Positions 43,712-56,090 are shown, counted from the stretch's first letter. The stretch is DNA of 64,000 bases from Ctenosaura bakeri (GCA_948474755.1 CAOLHI010001837.1:62001-126000); one strand, 5' to 3'. The notes: a model not told the origin generated them from the sequence alone. Numbers and translations are program-made.

Positions 43712-43930
43712 GGGGTCCTTTCACACTACGCAGGCATAGCACTATGATTCCACTTCAACTTCCATAATTGGACTGTATGAATTCCTGGGGTTTGGTGAGG
43801 TACTAGAGATTTCTGGCTAAGAATGCTAAATACCTCTCCTTAAACTGTGCATACCAGGATTTCATAGGATGTTGCCATGACAGTTAATCTTGAATCATAG
43901 CAGTATGAGTGTGTAGTATGAAAGAGCCCC
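43712..43930. mobile_element. Decayed hairpin MITE of the GGCC-ended family
   Basis: 'ggggtcctttcacactacg' at the left, mirrored by 'gtgtgtagtatgaaagagcccc'-type sequence at the right. Internal 'ttcctggggtttggtgagg' and 'accaggatttcatagg' match copies A-C, but with many changes and a ~20-base insertion. This is the oldest copy of the family here. Confidence 0.7.
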
Positions 43931-46090
43931 AAATGAAAACATAGATGTTGGCCAATCAGTATCATGCACAGCTAGTTTCTTCAGCAAACATTAATCCCCC
44001 CTCTCCCCCTGCCTCCTAGCTGAACTCTGGAGAGGAATTTAAATTTAAACTAAATGTAGTTAGCTGCTTCCAACCTGGCCACATAACTCTCTGTGCATGT
44101 TTTATCTGCCTTCTTCCAGCGTTTCAGGCTTTCGGCTGCTTCTACATATGGCATCAGTATTTACACAATTGGGTTCACGTGTGGCAGCAGAAACTCAACA
44201 TGGGCCAGCTTAAAAAAAAAAATTTCTTTCATGGAAAATCGATTATGCAGACAAGCTCTTGCATTCTGAGTCACAGTGTAGCACATGCCTGAATCTTTAA
44301 TCTCTAGTAGCTCCTTTCAGACAGTCTAAGGGCATAAAAATATATGATGCTAAATACATTGATGCCAATTATGTTTATGGATTTTATTTACTTAATAGGA
44401 ACAGGACTTTTTCCCCATCACTAATTGCCATTTGTGTCAGGTAGCATCTTCAGAAAGGCTGTGACTGGGCAGACAAGAGTAAAACATCTTTTCTCTGCAT
44501 ACTGCGGTTCTGAAAAGATCATAGGGGGTCCGTGGAGTGATTGGAGTAGTGAATTTTTTGGATTGTTGCTTCCACTATTCTGCAGCCAGCACAGCTGTTG
44601 ACGATGCTGGCTGGAGGATTCTGGGAGTTATGACCGAAAACTGTAATGATTCAAGGTTCTGAGTGCAACTTTTCTATCAAATCAAGACTGACTCTCCACA
44701 TGGCCTTGGATTACAGCCCTCATTATCTGTCATCATTGGCAATGCTGACAAAGACTGATGGGAGATAGGACTCCAAAAACACCTGGAGGGCCACAATCTG
44801 TCCGTCAGTTTTTAAAATTAACAAACACCCCTGACAACATGATTGGCATTGACACATTTTGCTTCGTGTGTTGTTAGGCTCCAACTGTAATGTTTGTGCG
44901 CTTGTTAAGCAGAATAAATCCTCCATCAATCCAGATATGTGCCAAATCTTACTTTATTTGAATCCGCTATACAGGACCATTAACTGGACTTATCATAAAG
45001 AGCTAAAACTTAATTTAGGTGAAGTACAGTTAATTAGCTCTTCTCCTTTGAGGTGGAACATTACAGTTTAATGAGAATTAATAATTTTACAATGCATAGG
45101 AGCATATTGCCTCAAGCAAAGTGGAGGATTACAAATAGCTGTTTAAAATTAATGTCCCGATGCTATCACATACTGCTTAAATTACCCATAATGATTTTGT
45201 GCCATACTTGCAGGTAAAATGTATACTCAGGTCATACTGGACATTAAGGAACCCTTTTAAGTCACGGATACTTGGTTCTTAACCACACTAATTGAATGTC
45301 CCATTGAAATCAATGGGACTCACTGACAGGCTATGTGACTAGGTCTGATGTAACTTTAACAATCTATAAATCACATTAAAGTAAAAATACTTTAAGTCTA
45401 TTTAGCTCCACGGAAAGCCTTGCTTCTTGAGATTCTCTATCGCTCTACAGTCAAATAATGAGATCAGTCTATTTCTGGTCCATGTCTGTTCTAGATATAT
45501 TCACTCACATATTTCTATATTAATTTTCAATCCTGTTTTAAATCTGCATGAAATTTCATGTTTAAGTATGATTTTGGGGCATATTTAAACAGAATGTGCC
45601 TTTCAAAATGTATTTGCTCTCACAGTATGCATTTGTAAACAGATTTTGTCTCCCAAAATGCATTTTTATACTCATTTTGACCTTTTTTTTTGAGGCAAGA
45701 ACAAATTGTCAAGAAGTTCAAAATTTAAATGACTTATTGTGCTCCTATTTAGTTCTTTTTCTATAAAATGTTATATATTCAAGGATAAATATCAAGCAGT
45801 ATGCAAGCAGTTTAAATATAAAAAAACAAGAAAAATAATTAAAGAATTATTTAAAATATTGGTACAGTCGCATCAATTAAGTATGGTTGGTAGTTTTGTA
45901 GGGAAAGACTTGACAGAATAAAAATGTTTCAAGTAGTTATCAGGAATAAAGTACCACTGATGCAATTCTAATATCAGCTTCTAGGGTATTTCACAGATTG
46001 CAAACTATTAACCCTAAAAGCTTTATCTCAAGTGGTTTCCAGATAGGTTACAGGTACAGAGTATCAATATTTATTCTTTAATGTTGTTTT
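43931..46090. other. No gene seen; AT-rich DNA, one candidate conserved block
   Basis: 44555-44640 contains the dispersed 'ggaggattctgggagttatg' repeat. 44830-45090 is repeat-poor and ATTA-rich. 45290-45360 is a piece of the 'cattgaaatcaatgggactc' repeat. Confidence 0.4.
44830..45090. promoter_or_regulatory. Candidate conserved noncoding element
   Basis: Repeat-free. 'gttaattagctc', 'accattaactgg' and 'gagaattaataattt' give a high density of TAAT/ATTA cores. Inference from texture only. Confidence 0.25.
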
Positions 46091-46279
46091 TCTTGGTTGC
46101 CTTCAGGTAATTTTCTGATTTATGGTGACCCTAAGGCAAGCTTATCGCAGTTTTTTTTTTTCTGGAGCTGGGTGTGTGATGCACCCAAAGTCAGCCAGTG
46201 GGTTTCCATTGCCAAGTAGGGAATCAAATTCTGGTCTCCAAGGTACAAGGCTCAGACAACTACCCCACACTGGCTCTCA
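46091..46279 (-). mobile_element. tRNA-derived SINE (copy 8)
   Basis: Reverse copy: 'ggttgccttcaggtaattt', 'atggtgaccctaaggcaagc', 'cacccaaagtcagccagtgg', 'gaatcaaattctggtctcc' (box B region) and 'ccccacactggctctc' (box A end). Confidence 0.88.
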
Positions 46280-46429
46280 TTACTTTTTAACAGTAATTAG
46301 TTCAGCTCTTCCCAAGTAATCAGTTACTATTATGGTTGTGATTTTTGAAAAGTTGGTTGTTACTTCCTTATTTCTCAAGAATAACTAAATGAATAACTAA
46401 CTAAAATGTTTAACTTTTAATCATTTAAC

Positions 46430-47315
46430 TTTTAATTGAGCAACTTTATCGATAGAGTTGCTTCAGGCTACAGACATAGACTCCAATTAAATCCTGTTCT
46501 AACTGAAATATGTCAACAAATATGGAAAACAAAGCAATGGCCCACAAACTGGAAATGCTGTCTTTATATTCCAGTCCTCAACAAAAGGGACACCAGGGAT
46601 TGCAGTAAACATATGACCATTGCCGTAATCCTCCATGCAAGCAAAGTCATGCTCAAAATTCTATAACAAGGATGTTTACCCTATACAGAATGAGAAATGC
46701 CAGATAGCCAAACTGAATTCAAGAAAGAAAGAGGCACTAGGGATCACACTGCAAACATACGTTGGATAATGGAGCATACCAAAGAATTTCAGAAGAAAAT
46801 CAGCCGATAACAAGAAAGCTTTTGATTGTGTAGACCATGAAAAACTATGGATCACTCTTAAAGAAATGGGTGTGCCACAACACTTGATTGTTCTGATGCA
46901 TAACCTGTACCCAGGACAAGAGACTACTGCCAGGACAAAATATAGAGAAATGTAATGGTTTCTAATTGGCAAGGGGGTCAGGCAAGTCTGCATTTTATTG
47001 CCCTATCTGTTTAACTTCTATGCTGAACAGATCATACATAAAGCAAGATTAGATTTGGCAGAAGAAGAAAAGAAAAATGGAGGAAAGAATAGCAACAGTT
47101 TAAGTTATGCAGATGACACCATACTATTCACAGAAAAAAAGCAAAGTCAAGGAAGAAAGAGCAAAGGCAGGTTTCCAGCTGAGCATTAAGAAAACAAAAA
47201 TATTGATCACAGGTGATTTACATAACATTAAATTAGACATTGAAATAGTTTAAGATTTTCCATAACTTAGTTCAGTCGTTAATCAGAATGGAGTCTGCAG
47301 TCCAGAAATCAGAAG
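46430..47315 (+). pseudogene. BovB/RTE LINE reverse transcriptase fragment, dead
   Basis: RTE enzymes copy their own RNA and probably SINE RNAs into DNA. The frame at 46436-46666 encodes 'NPVLTEICQQIWKTKQWPTN' and 'CSKHMTIAVILHASKVMLKI', the conserved fingers region of BovB reverse transcriptase. Frameshifted text follows ('CRP*KTMDHS'-like). The frame at 46998-47189 gives 'PYLFNFYAEQIIHKARLDL' and the catalytic box 'LSYADDTILF' (YADD at 47106-47117). Homology runs on to 'agtctgcagtccagaaatc' and stops at 47315. The upstream endonuclease is absent. Stops and frame changes make it nonfunctional, although the YADD box is intact. Confidence 0.88.
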
Positions 47316-47470
47316 TACTTGGATGGGAGACTGCCAATCAATACTAGGTACTGTAGGGTATATTCAGAGGAAGAAACTGGCAAAGCCACCTCTGACTGTT
47401 CCTTGACTAAGAAAACACCATGAAATTCATTGGATCAATATAAGTCAACATGCAACGTATAGGCACATTC
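47316..47470 (+). mobile_element. 3' part of a 5S-derived SINE joined directly to BovB
   Basis: 'tacttggatgggagactgcc' is 5S rRNA sequence starting inside the internal promoter, followed by 'aggtactgtaggg' and the same SINE body as at 6.1 kb ('aagccacctctgactgttcc', 'gaaaacaccatgaaattc'). The 5S head before 'tacttgg' is missing and BovB sequence takes its place without a gap. A tRNA-SINE tail fragment follows at 47751. Confidence 0.8.
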
Positions 47471-47750
47471 ACGCATAGCCCAGCACATCTGGAGGACCCT
47501 GAGTTGAAGAAGGAGTAGGTCCTAGCTTCTCTGAGTGGGTCTCCACTTTCTAGATCAAATAGTGTAGGCACAGGTGGGTCACATTGTCAGTAAGATCAAA
47601 ACTATTGTTCAATAGATGCTCAAAAGACATGCATAGCCACTTAACAGACAGCACATGACAATAGCCATATGGGAAGAAGATGGAAGAACTGCATTTCTCC
47701 AGAAATAACTGTACTGCAGACTGAACATTAGGAAGGCCTTTTATTTGTTG

Positions 47751-47821
47751 TTGCTGTTGTTGCTGCTGCTGTTGTGTGCTTTCAATTTGTTTCTGACTTA
47801 CAGTGACTATAATGTGAACCT
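47751..47821 (-). mobile_element. tRNA-derived SINE tail fragment (copy 9)
   Basis: (GTT)n/(GCT)n-rich tail, then 'gttgtgtgctttcaat' and 'tctgacttacagtgac': only the last ~70 bases of the SINE, reverse orientation. Confidence 0.75.
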
Positions 47822-49519
47822 CAACAAAAGTGCACCATATTCATTTATTTCTTAGACAGCAGGTCATGAAAACAGCACATTTTGTTGTATTACAAATTCA
47901 TCCTATGGTAGGGATAACCCACAAATTCAACCCTCTGAATGGAGAAGGAAAACTATTTTATGTGTAACTAAAGGTGAGCCATTGTGTTTTCTAGGATAGT
48001 GCTTCAGGAATTCTAAGTTTGAATTCTGGCATTGGAAAAAAGTTCTGGGGTTGACTCCTTGTCTCTGGTGTTTGCCTATATACCTGTTATCCTGTCCACA
48101 TATAAACTAACAGCATTTGAATTATACAGCTATGTTATGACTGTACTTCATACCTGCCTGGATATAGGAATTTTTTTTTAATACTAGTCAGCAAATCATC
48201 CAAAATGCTCTTTTGACTAAATATCAGTCGGAAAGGAATTTATCCCCAATATGTCTAATGTTATAAAATTATATGTTCTTATACAGTACATACTGTTATT
48301 TCTCTTCTCTCTCTTTCCCACTCTTCATTTTCCTTAGACACATGTTGGTCCTTCTTCTGGAAGAAACAATTATTGCATAACCCACTGATCACATGAGAAT
48401 GACCAAAGTTGTAATATCTAATACTATGTGGGACTATTGATGATGACTATCCATTATCGGAGACAGGATGCTAGGGAGTATTAGCTGCTGAAGAACTGGT
48501 CGTGTAGGGACGGGGGTTGATGAGGATGCTTCACCCCAGATGGCAATGTTTTTGGGGCATTCCAGCTCATAACCATGCCTTCGCGTGCTGTGGCCATGCC
48601 CCCACACACCGTGACCATGCCCCATGGCAACACACCCTCCCACCCCCCCTCCGTGCACTCCAAGCTCCACCGCTGTGAAGAACATAATCAGGAGGGTGCT
48701 GTTGCACTCATGTATAATATCTTGATTTTGGACTTTGCAAACACATCTTTTGGGGCACTGGGAAGAGAATGCTGGACTATATAGTCCTTTGGTGTTATTC
48801 AGCAGTGCTGTCATTATGCTCACTGGGATATTCATTAGGATACAGTGGTCACAACTGGTGTAGGGAACATGGATTACTCATCATCCTCAAGTTCTCTGGA
48901 TGTTGATGCTTACTTCTTGCTCTTTAGACTATCCCTCTGGGAATTGTTTCTTCTTCCCCTTTTTGGGGAGTGGGGAGAGAAAGGCAGAGAAGGGTGACAT
49001 AAAGGGAAAAATTATGGGATTCTTCAGTGCTGTAAACTCTCCCCTCTTTTGGCTATGGCTCTGCTCTCTGAATGTGGATCCTTCTGACCCATGATTGGCA
49101 CTTCCCACCAGTCAACATCTTCTCATAGGAAAAATGTTCCCCATCTCTAGATTGTTCAGAACTGAGAAGACTCTTTTCCAGATCTCTGTTCAAACAGGAA
49201 GACATTAGGTGAATATTCACCTTTCAGTGTAGTCTGCTTCACAGGATTGCTGTGAAGACAGAATAGGACAATATGCCAGCCTAAATTCCGTGAAGGAAAG
49301 ATGGGCTAAAAATAAGAGAAATCAACCAGAGTCACTCACTAGAGAGAAGACACATTCTCCATTGTCTTTGAGCTAATGCCATACAGGCTGTTTAACATAA
49401 TTGGTTAACCCAGGACTGTCCTTCAACTTTCTCGTTTTTCTCTCCTCATAGTACCATGAATAAAGAAAAAGGGTCAAGTCAGTGTTATGTGCTGTTTTTC
49501 CCTTTGATTTGAGCGATCT

Positions 49520-49800
49520 CCTTAACTGTGGTTTAATGTTGGTTCAGGATTTAATTAGAGCACACTGGGCATCAGCAGTTGTACACTAAATCATCTTATC
49601 ACCATCTAGCTACTTAATCTTATAAGATGATTAGCATCTTATTACAGTCCTTTATTAAATATTGATGCCAAAGGTTTTCCATTCAGCATTTGCAAATCCT
49701 TTTAGTCAATTAACAGTGGAACAAAAAGCATTCCATTACGTGTGAGAGCTTCTGTAATTATGTTTATTTTGTGCATTAGGACAGTGTGTTTAAAATATGT
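49520..49800. promoter_or_regulatory. Candidate conserved noncoding element
   Basis: Repeat-free, ATTA-rich ('ggatttaattagagc', 'gatgattagcatcttatt', 'agtcaattaacagtgg', 'tgtaattatgtttatttt'). Inference from texture only. Confidence 0.25.
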
Positions 49801-51723
49801 ATGTACGTGTTTGTGTTGCATGTGAGATGAATATACATATTGGCTATGGTGAACATGGTCCAATTTTCTGATTAACTTAGAAACATATTTACTTTGAAAT
49901 TAGGATTGCTCATTTATTTAAAATGATTTTAGGTCATGTTTAGGGTGGGAGTCCACTCTTAAATGTGTGTTTTATTTATATGCTTATGTGATTTTGTGGG
50001 GGAGTTGTATGTTTTTGTATTTTTTAGAGTCATGTGCACATCCAATACGTTTTGCTTTCAGCCCTAAATCCGGAAATGGAATGATTACTCAGTAAATGAT
50101 TAGAATTCAATACAAAATAATTGCAATCTGATTGATTTCCTTTGTTAAGGAGTTAATCTTTCCTCCAGTTGTTGTTCATATCTTCTCCTCTATAGCACTG
50201 TGCAGTTGTGTGCGTGTGTCTTCACATACATATACACACAACTGCCACCTGAGAATAAAATGTCATGCATCCAGTGTAGTGGATTAGGTATATTACATTG
50301 GATTGAATTAATTCCAGTGGGTTGGATCCAGCCTTCTGTTTGCAGAAGGGATCACAATCTAGTGATGGGCCCCCAACCTTGCAGGGGGGGCAGATGGCTA
50401 CAAAAAGAATCACTGAAGATCATCACCCTTCTTCAGTGAAATATCCTGTGGACAGAGTTCCACATATGGGTATGCTCAATTAGAGCCTGGAAAGCTACTT
50501 TTAAAATGTAAATTGTTGTGTAATTTTTTGCAAAATAATTAATAGTTGTCTGCCCCATTTGTTATTGTTAATGCTGCAAATAAATATAGCTCACATGTTG
50601 CTTTTTTTTTTACTTTAAGAAAATCTAGAATTAATAAGAGAATGGCATGAAACCTGAAACATTCAAATCAAAATATCTCTAAAATGTTCTTTAAAATAAA
50701 ATTTAAAAGGCAACTAGAAAAAGTTACTTTTTAGGTGCACACACACATAAAATAGCATTATTCCCACTTGTTACTTTATTTTTGCAATGTAACTTTGTAC
50801 ACCCTCACTAATGAAATCAAAACTTGTATCTCATTACTATGTTATTTGTCGTTTATTACTTCCAAGTTTTTCAACCCAACCTTGTAGCCAATGCCACAAT
50901 AACAGTGTTAGCTTTTAAGGTCCAACAGGATTAGTTTTCCTTGTTTGAGACTAGCCTTCTGCAATTTTTTGGTCATCACTGCAGAACTTTCAATAGGAGT
51001 ATTTATACACATGGACCAAACTATTTCTCTTTTCCATTGACGGGAGCAACTGTGTTTGAGACACAAACAGCTAATTGCTACTGGTAGTAATTAATCCATT
51101 TTCGCATGGAAATATGTTCCATGTGCCTTTGTTCGTATGGAACTGCCACCTCAGCATGGGGATCCTTTGCCTTACTGTGGTGGTCCTAACCCAGGTTGAG
51201 CCCCACTCCCACAACTGCAATTTGTATTGCTATGAAAGATCCTTTTAGACAGTTCATCATTGCTGCTAAGGGTTCAATTTGTAAATGCTTGTAGAATTTC
51301 CTGCTCATGGTTAACAATTTTATGAAGTGTCAAAGGCTACATATGATAAGAGGCTGAAAGTAGTGTGCACCTTTGTAAGGGCATGTACAACTTGAAAAAA
51401 AATAGATTTTTGGACTATAGCTCCCAGAATTAGCCACACAGCATGGCCTGTCTGTAGCTTTGCAACAATTGCTCTGCTTCATTTCTTCTGTAATGGCTTT
51501 TTGCTCAAGAATAATTATATACAGAACGGATGCCATCTGAACTAGAGATTTTCTTAAATAGACCTCACATTTGGTGTCATATGCTATGTATAGTTTCTTT
51601 GAGACATCCTCTGGTATATTTCACAGTGTGCCATTTCCCTGGAAGTGGAACTGAGGCAAAGATGAGCAAGATTAATTTCTGCACAGCCCTGCAGGGTTTA
51701 TGCATCAGAATTAGAACCCAAAC

Positions 51724-51776
51724 TTCTGTGCATGTGCGTGTGTGCGCACATGCATGCACGCACAGACATGCATGCT
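51724..51776. repeat. Alternating purine-pyrimidine tract
   Basis: A GT/GC/CA mixture ('gtgcgtgtgtgcgcacatgc', 'atgcacgcacag') almost entirely alternating, with potential for the left-handed (Z) helix. Confidence 0.8.
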
Positions 51777-52656
51777 TGTATGCGTTGAATCCCAGAAGGG
51801 ATGCCTAGGGCATGGGATGATTGTTCTCTTTAGGAGGTCTCTCTCCCCTCTTACCAACCTCTATATCTGGGGAAAAATAGCCCTAGCTGTTTGTTCTTTT
51901 TATCCCTAGTGGCTGCTTTACATCTCCAAGGCTTCCCTCAAAAGACAGATTTAACATTTTTGTTAAGTTGAAAGTTAAGAATCTGCTTTATGTTTCTAAT
52001 CAGGGATTCAACAGGTTGCAGCGGCCACAAGGCCAGCTTCTTATCTGAATTTCACAGCTACCTCTTCTGTTACTTAAAAAGATGACCCTAAACCTTGATC
52101 TTACTTTTTTGTGGGGTGGGCTGGGGCATCTGGATGTAGATCATCTCTCAGTTATGCAGCTGAGGGAAAGCTTAATGTCTCTCATACACACATACATATA
52201 CACTACAACTTCTCCTACCCAATATTCACAGTTTATGTTCTTTCAAGCCCTTTAGCATACCTGTAGTTTCTCTAAAAACCAGGTACAACTGGATCTTGTG
52301 AGCACTTACTCAGTTGTAAATCTCAGTGTGATCTGTAGAGCTAGCCCTACCATTAGGCAAAGTGAGGTGGCCATCTAAGAAAGCAAGCAGGCTTTATGTG
52401 TTAGTGAAAGTACAACAAATTGTTGGCTAATTAATTTGTTATTGTTGTATTCTATTGGCGGAGGTGGGGATATGATGCTTGATGGATTTTCTGCAGCCTG
52501 TTCTAAAATAGCTTGTTTGGCTTTGGGAGCTATACTGTTTACCTCTGCTGGATGGGAGCATAAGGCTCCTCCTCAGCCAGTGAGATGTCTTGAGTTACCC
52601 TTTATGATTAGTTGGGCTTACTCCAAAGGACACATGTAGCCTTATGCTGCAATACT

Positions 52657-52851
52657 GGCCATTTCCACACTACACTGTGGTAGTGCTATTATTCCACTTT
52701 CAACATCCTGTGGAATTCTGGGGTTTGTAGTTTACTGAGGCCACAGTGCTCTCTGGCTGAGAATTCTCTTCCCTAAACTGCAAACCCCTGGATTCCATAA
52801 GACATTGAAAGTGAAATAATAGCACTATCACAGTGTAGTGCAGAAATGGCC
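52657..52851. mobile_element. Hairpin MITE of the GGCC-ended family (copy D)
   Basis: 195 bp, ends 'ggccatttccacactaca' and complement of 'tgtagtgcagaaatggcc'. Internal 'gtggaattctggggtttgta' is mirrored by 'ctgcaaacccctggattcc'. Flanks 'act' and 'tct' agree at two of three bases, consistent with a 3-bp duplication after one change. Confidence 0.83.
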
Positions 52852-52854
52852 TCT

Positions 52855-52925
52855 GAAACACACTTATTGGGGAGTAAGGTCCATTGTAAGCAACAGGCTT
52901 AATTATGATTGTGCTGCAAGTAAGC
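52855..52925. repeat. Dispersed 'ttggggagtaaggtccattg' repeat fragment
   Basis: Together with 52600-52650 ('ttgggcttactccaaagg') this is one copy of the 2465-type repeat, split by the MITE at 52657. Confidence 0.4.
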
Positions 52926-53146
52926 AGAAAGAGCATGCCTATGGAATAAAACAGGACACTTCAGGTCAAGTAACTTTTAAAATGCTGTATCTTGAAGTGG
53001 CCATGCCTGCAATGGGACAGCATAATTGATTATAATTTTAAGAAATTGACTGGATCTTCCTCACTGGTTCCAGTTTCACTGCTGTTTAAGTGGCTTTTAT
53101 ACTAACCCTACTGCTGTTTAAACATTGTTTCAGCAGCAGCAAACTA

Positions 53147-53382
53147 CAGTGGGCCCTCAGTATTCACCAGGTTTTGGTTCTAGGCCACCCATGGACACCA
53201 AAATTCGTGGATGCTCAAGTCCTCTTATGTACAATGGTGTAGTAAAATGGTGTTCCCTTATATAGAAATGATGTCTCTTATATAAAGGGACTTTTGGTTT
53301 GTGGTGTGTGTGTTGGAATATTTTCAAGCTGTGGTTGGTTGGATCTCTGGATACAGAATCCACAGATACGGAGGGCTGACTG
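53147..53382. mobile_element. Tigger-like (Tc1-mariner) MITE, complete, TA duplication
   Basis: Left end 'cagtgggccctcagtattca', right-end complement 'cagtcagccctccgtatctg'. TA on both sides (53145-53146 and 53383-53384). 236 bp with the family words 'ccatggacaccaaaattcgt' and 'ggttggttggatctctggat'. No transposase. Confidence 0.82.
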
Positions 53383-53384
53383 TA

Positions 53385-55790
53385 CCTTGATCCATGGTAG
53401 ATGGGACAGAAATAAAGCCATATTACCTTTACTGTAAAAATGGTGGTTTACCCACACTTAGAACTGCCCACTCTGTCTCTGTTACAGCCATTCCCTTTGT
53501 TCTCTGTTGCATTTTTCTCTTGATTATGAAGAATGTCAGATTGCTTCTCAGTACACATATTTTTAAAAAATCCACTTAGGGTGTCTTTGGTATCAAATCC
53601 AACAGAAGAAATTTGTTTTAAAAAAATCTTTCCCTGAGATGAAATAAATGGGGTTTGCTAAAAGCATCTGACATTGCTATGAATCCAAAAGAGGAAAATA
53701 TATGTAAACAATTTGACTTAACCTTTTTCTTTCCTATGAGCATTTATAATAGGAACAATGAACTTGACCTGGAGCTTTTCCTATGAGTACAATATGACCT
53801 GCAAGGGTTAATGGCCTGTAGGCTTGCCTTGGGCTATCCTCTCCTCCAGTCAGTGATTAATCCTGAGCGCCCATCATTATCCCTTAAATGGAGCCTTTGA
53901 ATTGAAAATTATTTTGGAATGAAATTTATTGGTACACTGAATTTCATTCATCACTGTTAACTTGCCTTCTCCCTAAGTGTTAGGTACATTCAGTTTACTG
54001 AGAGAAATTGGTTGGAATGTTTCTGCTAATTATCTTAAAGAGTAAATAAAAAAAAGAGATTAAAGGACTGAAAAGGTAGAGTGCAATTTTTTAAAAAAAC
54101 TTACACCTTATCTGCATTAGACTGTCACTGGTAATTTCCAACATGCAAGAGAGAGGAGGAATGTATATGTGCTCATCCTAGTAGAGTAGTTTAACTTGGG
54201 TAGATCAGGAGAAAGGAAACTCCAGCTTTCAGAGCTGATCTGGCCCATGGGCTATCCCAATCCAATTTCTGGAGGGTCCAGGCACACCTATCCCAGAGCC
54301 ACACCCACTGGAGTGCCACGAATCACACTTCCCACACCTGTTTTCTCCTCACCTTTGCAAATGGGAAGGCCAGCAGAGTTGTCTCCAGTCTCTGATACAA
54401 CACAAAGCAAGCTGCTTCATGATTTCTTAACTTGAAATGTCTTACCATTGCCACACCATAGAGACCTCATACTGAAACTCATAATATCATAACTCCAAAA
54501 TATCTACTATCAACACAAAAAAAATGCCTGTGTAAAAATATTGCGCACAAAAATGAGTGAAAGAAACTAAGGCAAGTGAGAGATACAAGCTGTACCCTCT
54601 GGGCAGATATAATGCTCAAGCCAGTCATAGCTGTGAAATCTTATTTCCCTATAGTAAGGTGACTGGAGTTTGCTGGAATACTTCTGCCCATCCTCCCATG
54701 TATAGACTGATGCTTTGGCTGACCAAAGAAATTGTGCTTTGCCTATTGAAGCCAAACCGCAAATGTAGCGTATTAGGGGCCCATATACAGATTGAGATGT
54801 CACTAAGGAAAAGGTGGGGGAGTAGTGATAGAGTTTAGTTAACATTTTCAGAATATTTATTTTTATTGTCTAAGATGTAAAAAGTATTCCCTGCAGCAGT
54901 AAATGTCACTGGTAAAGTGTCACTGGTGATGTATCACAATACTTTCCACAATACTCTTGATGGCCATGCAAACATCTTTCAGTGCACATTTACAATAGCT
55001 ATCACCACTCATGAATTACTGCACATCTGACTTCAGTTAATAATAGCTTTAGTGTTGTAACAGAGGTCTCCATGCTATCAAAAGATGACTGAAGCAACCA
55101 AAAACATGCACTCAAATCTTGATGGGTAAGCCCACTGTGGATCTGCAATTTTCCAAGTTAATCAAGCAGAGAGGCAACCAGTTCTTCTTGTTTCCAGGAG
55201 AAGCTGGATGTGCATAAAGTGGATTGGCTAGCTCCTGAGATCTATCCCTCTTTCCTGTCTTATTGTTCAGAGTGCTGATTGGTTGTCCTTGGGACAATCA
55301 TGAACCATACCCCGATAGTGATTTTTTTAAAAAAATACATGAACAAAGCAGGTTTTTTTCTCCTTTCTAAAAGATTTCAATCAAAAATTTAAGTGATTAA
55401 AAATGCTGACCAGAAGAGAAGGTGGAGTGAAAACAAAGCTGAGGGCAAAGCTGTGTGCTTGTGTGATTAGTAACATTATCATCAAAGGGAAGTACAAAAG
55501 GAAAGAATTAACTTTTCCTGAATGACATCATATTTTTGTTTATCCCCTAGTTCATCAACTGGACCTGATAAAAGGCTGGGACAGAAAAAATTTGGTGTCT
55601 GAAATGAAGAGCAAGATGGCTCTACCCTCCATTCTATATGGAAAATCCAATGGGACTGGCAGGTGAATCTGGCTTCAACAGTGACAATAGGTTGGCAATG
55701 TCCACCTGAAGGTAGCAGTCTGACTTACAGAGAAAAAGCCAAACTATGTTGCATGTGGATCTGAAAGCAAATTAAGTTTGAATTCTCACT
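53385..55790. other. No gene seen; one candidate conserved block
   Basis: 53735-54060 is repeat-free and AT-rich. Frames of 60-93 codons, including overlapping ones at 54557-54845, have no recognised domain. Confidence 0.4.
53735..54060. promoter_or_regulatory. Candidate conserved noncoding element
   Basis: Repeat-free, with 'cagtgattaatcctgagc' (a TAATCC homeodomain-type site), 'tgaaaattattttgg' and 'gctaattatctt'. Inference from texture only. Confidence 0.25.
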
Positions 55791-55794
55791 ACCA

Positions 55795-56000
55795 GCCAAA
55801 ATGACTAAATTGAAGCTATTATACTTTGGACACATCAGGAATTGATGTGATTCATCAGAAAAGACTTTAATATTTGGTAAAGTAGAAGACAGTAAGAAAA
55901 GAGGAAGAGCACCAAGCTAGGCTGTTAATGGAGGTCTTTCTTCCTTAGGATTCCCATACTTGAAGCAGACTTGACAGCACATAACCAGAACATGAAACCC
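55795..56000 (+). mobile_element. BovB/RTE LINE 3' end
   Basis: 'ccaaaatgactaaattgaag', 'tactttggacacatcagg', 'gattcatcagaaaagac', 'aagtagaagacagtaag' and 'aaaagaggaagagcacc' are the conserved C-terminal and 3' sequence of BovB. About 80 bases are deleted before 'ggctgttaatgg'. The terminal 'cagacttgacagcacataac' is the BovB tail, the same module that ends the tRNA SINEs as 'gacttgaaggcacacaac'. Confidence 0.8.
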
Positions 56001-56019
56001 ACAGTTTTCTTCTCCACTT

Positions 56020-56090
56020 TTTTTTTGCTGTCACCTCCTAGCATCTGCTATCTGAAGCAGTTGCCTCTCACTGACTGGCTCTGACATGAT
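56020..56090 (-). mobile_element. hAT-type terminal scrap
   Basis: 'gctgtcacctcctagc' and 'gcagttgcctctcactgac' resemble the end of the hAT family whose other end appears at 52338. Low certainty. Confidence 0.3.

Larger units (their letters stand above)
47822..52600. other. No gene seen; long repeat-poor region
   Basis: Minor items: stop-poor, C-rich sequence at 48500-48670 producing spurious frames; a LINE 3' scrap at 49240-49315 ('ggattgctgtgaagacag', 'ggaaagatgggctaaaa'); a CA/TG-rich patch at 50205-50245; alternating purine-pyrimidine DNA at 51724-51776; a hAT-like start at 52338-52400 ('agccctaccattaggcaaag'). No coding domain. Confidence 0.4.

Noticed and set aside
48434..48835. 133-codon minus frame with His/Gly-rich repeats
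   Set aside because: Arises from a C/A-rich low-complexity stretch at 48560-48660.
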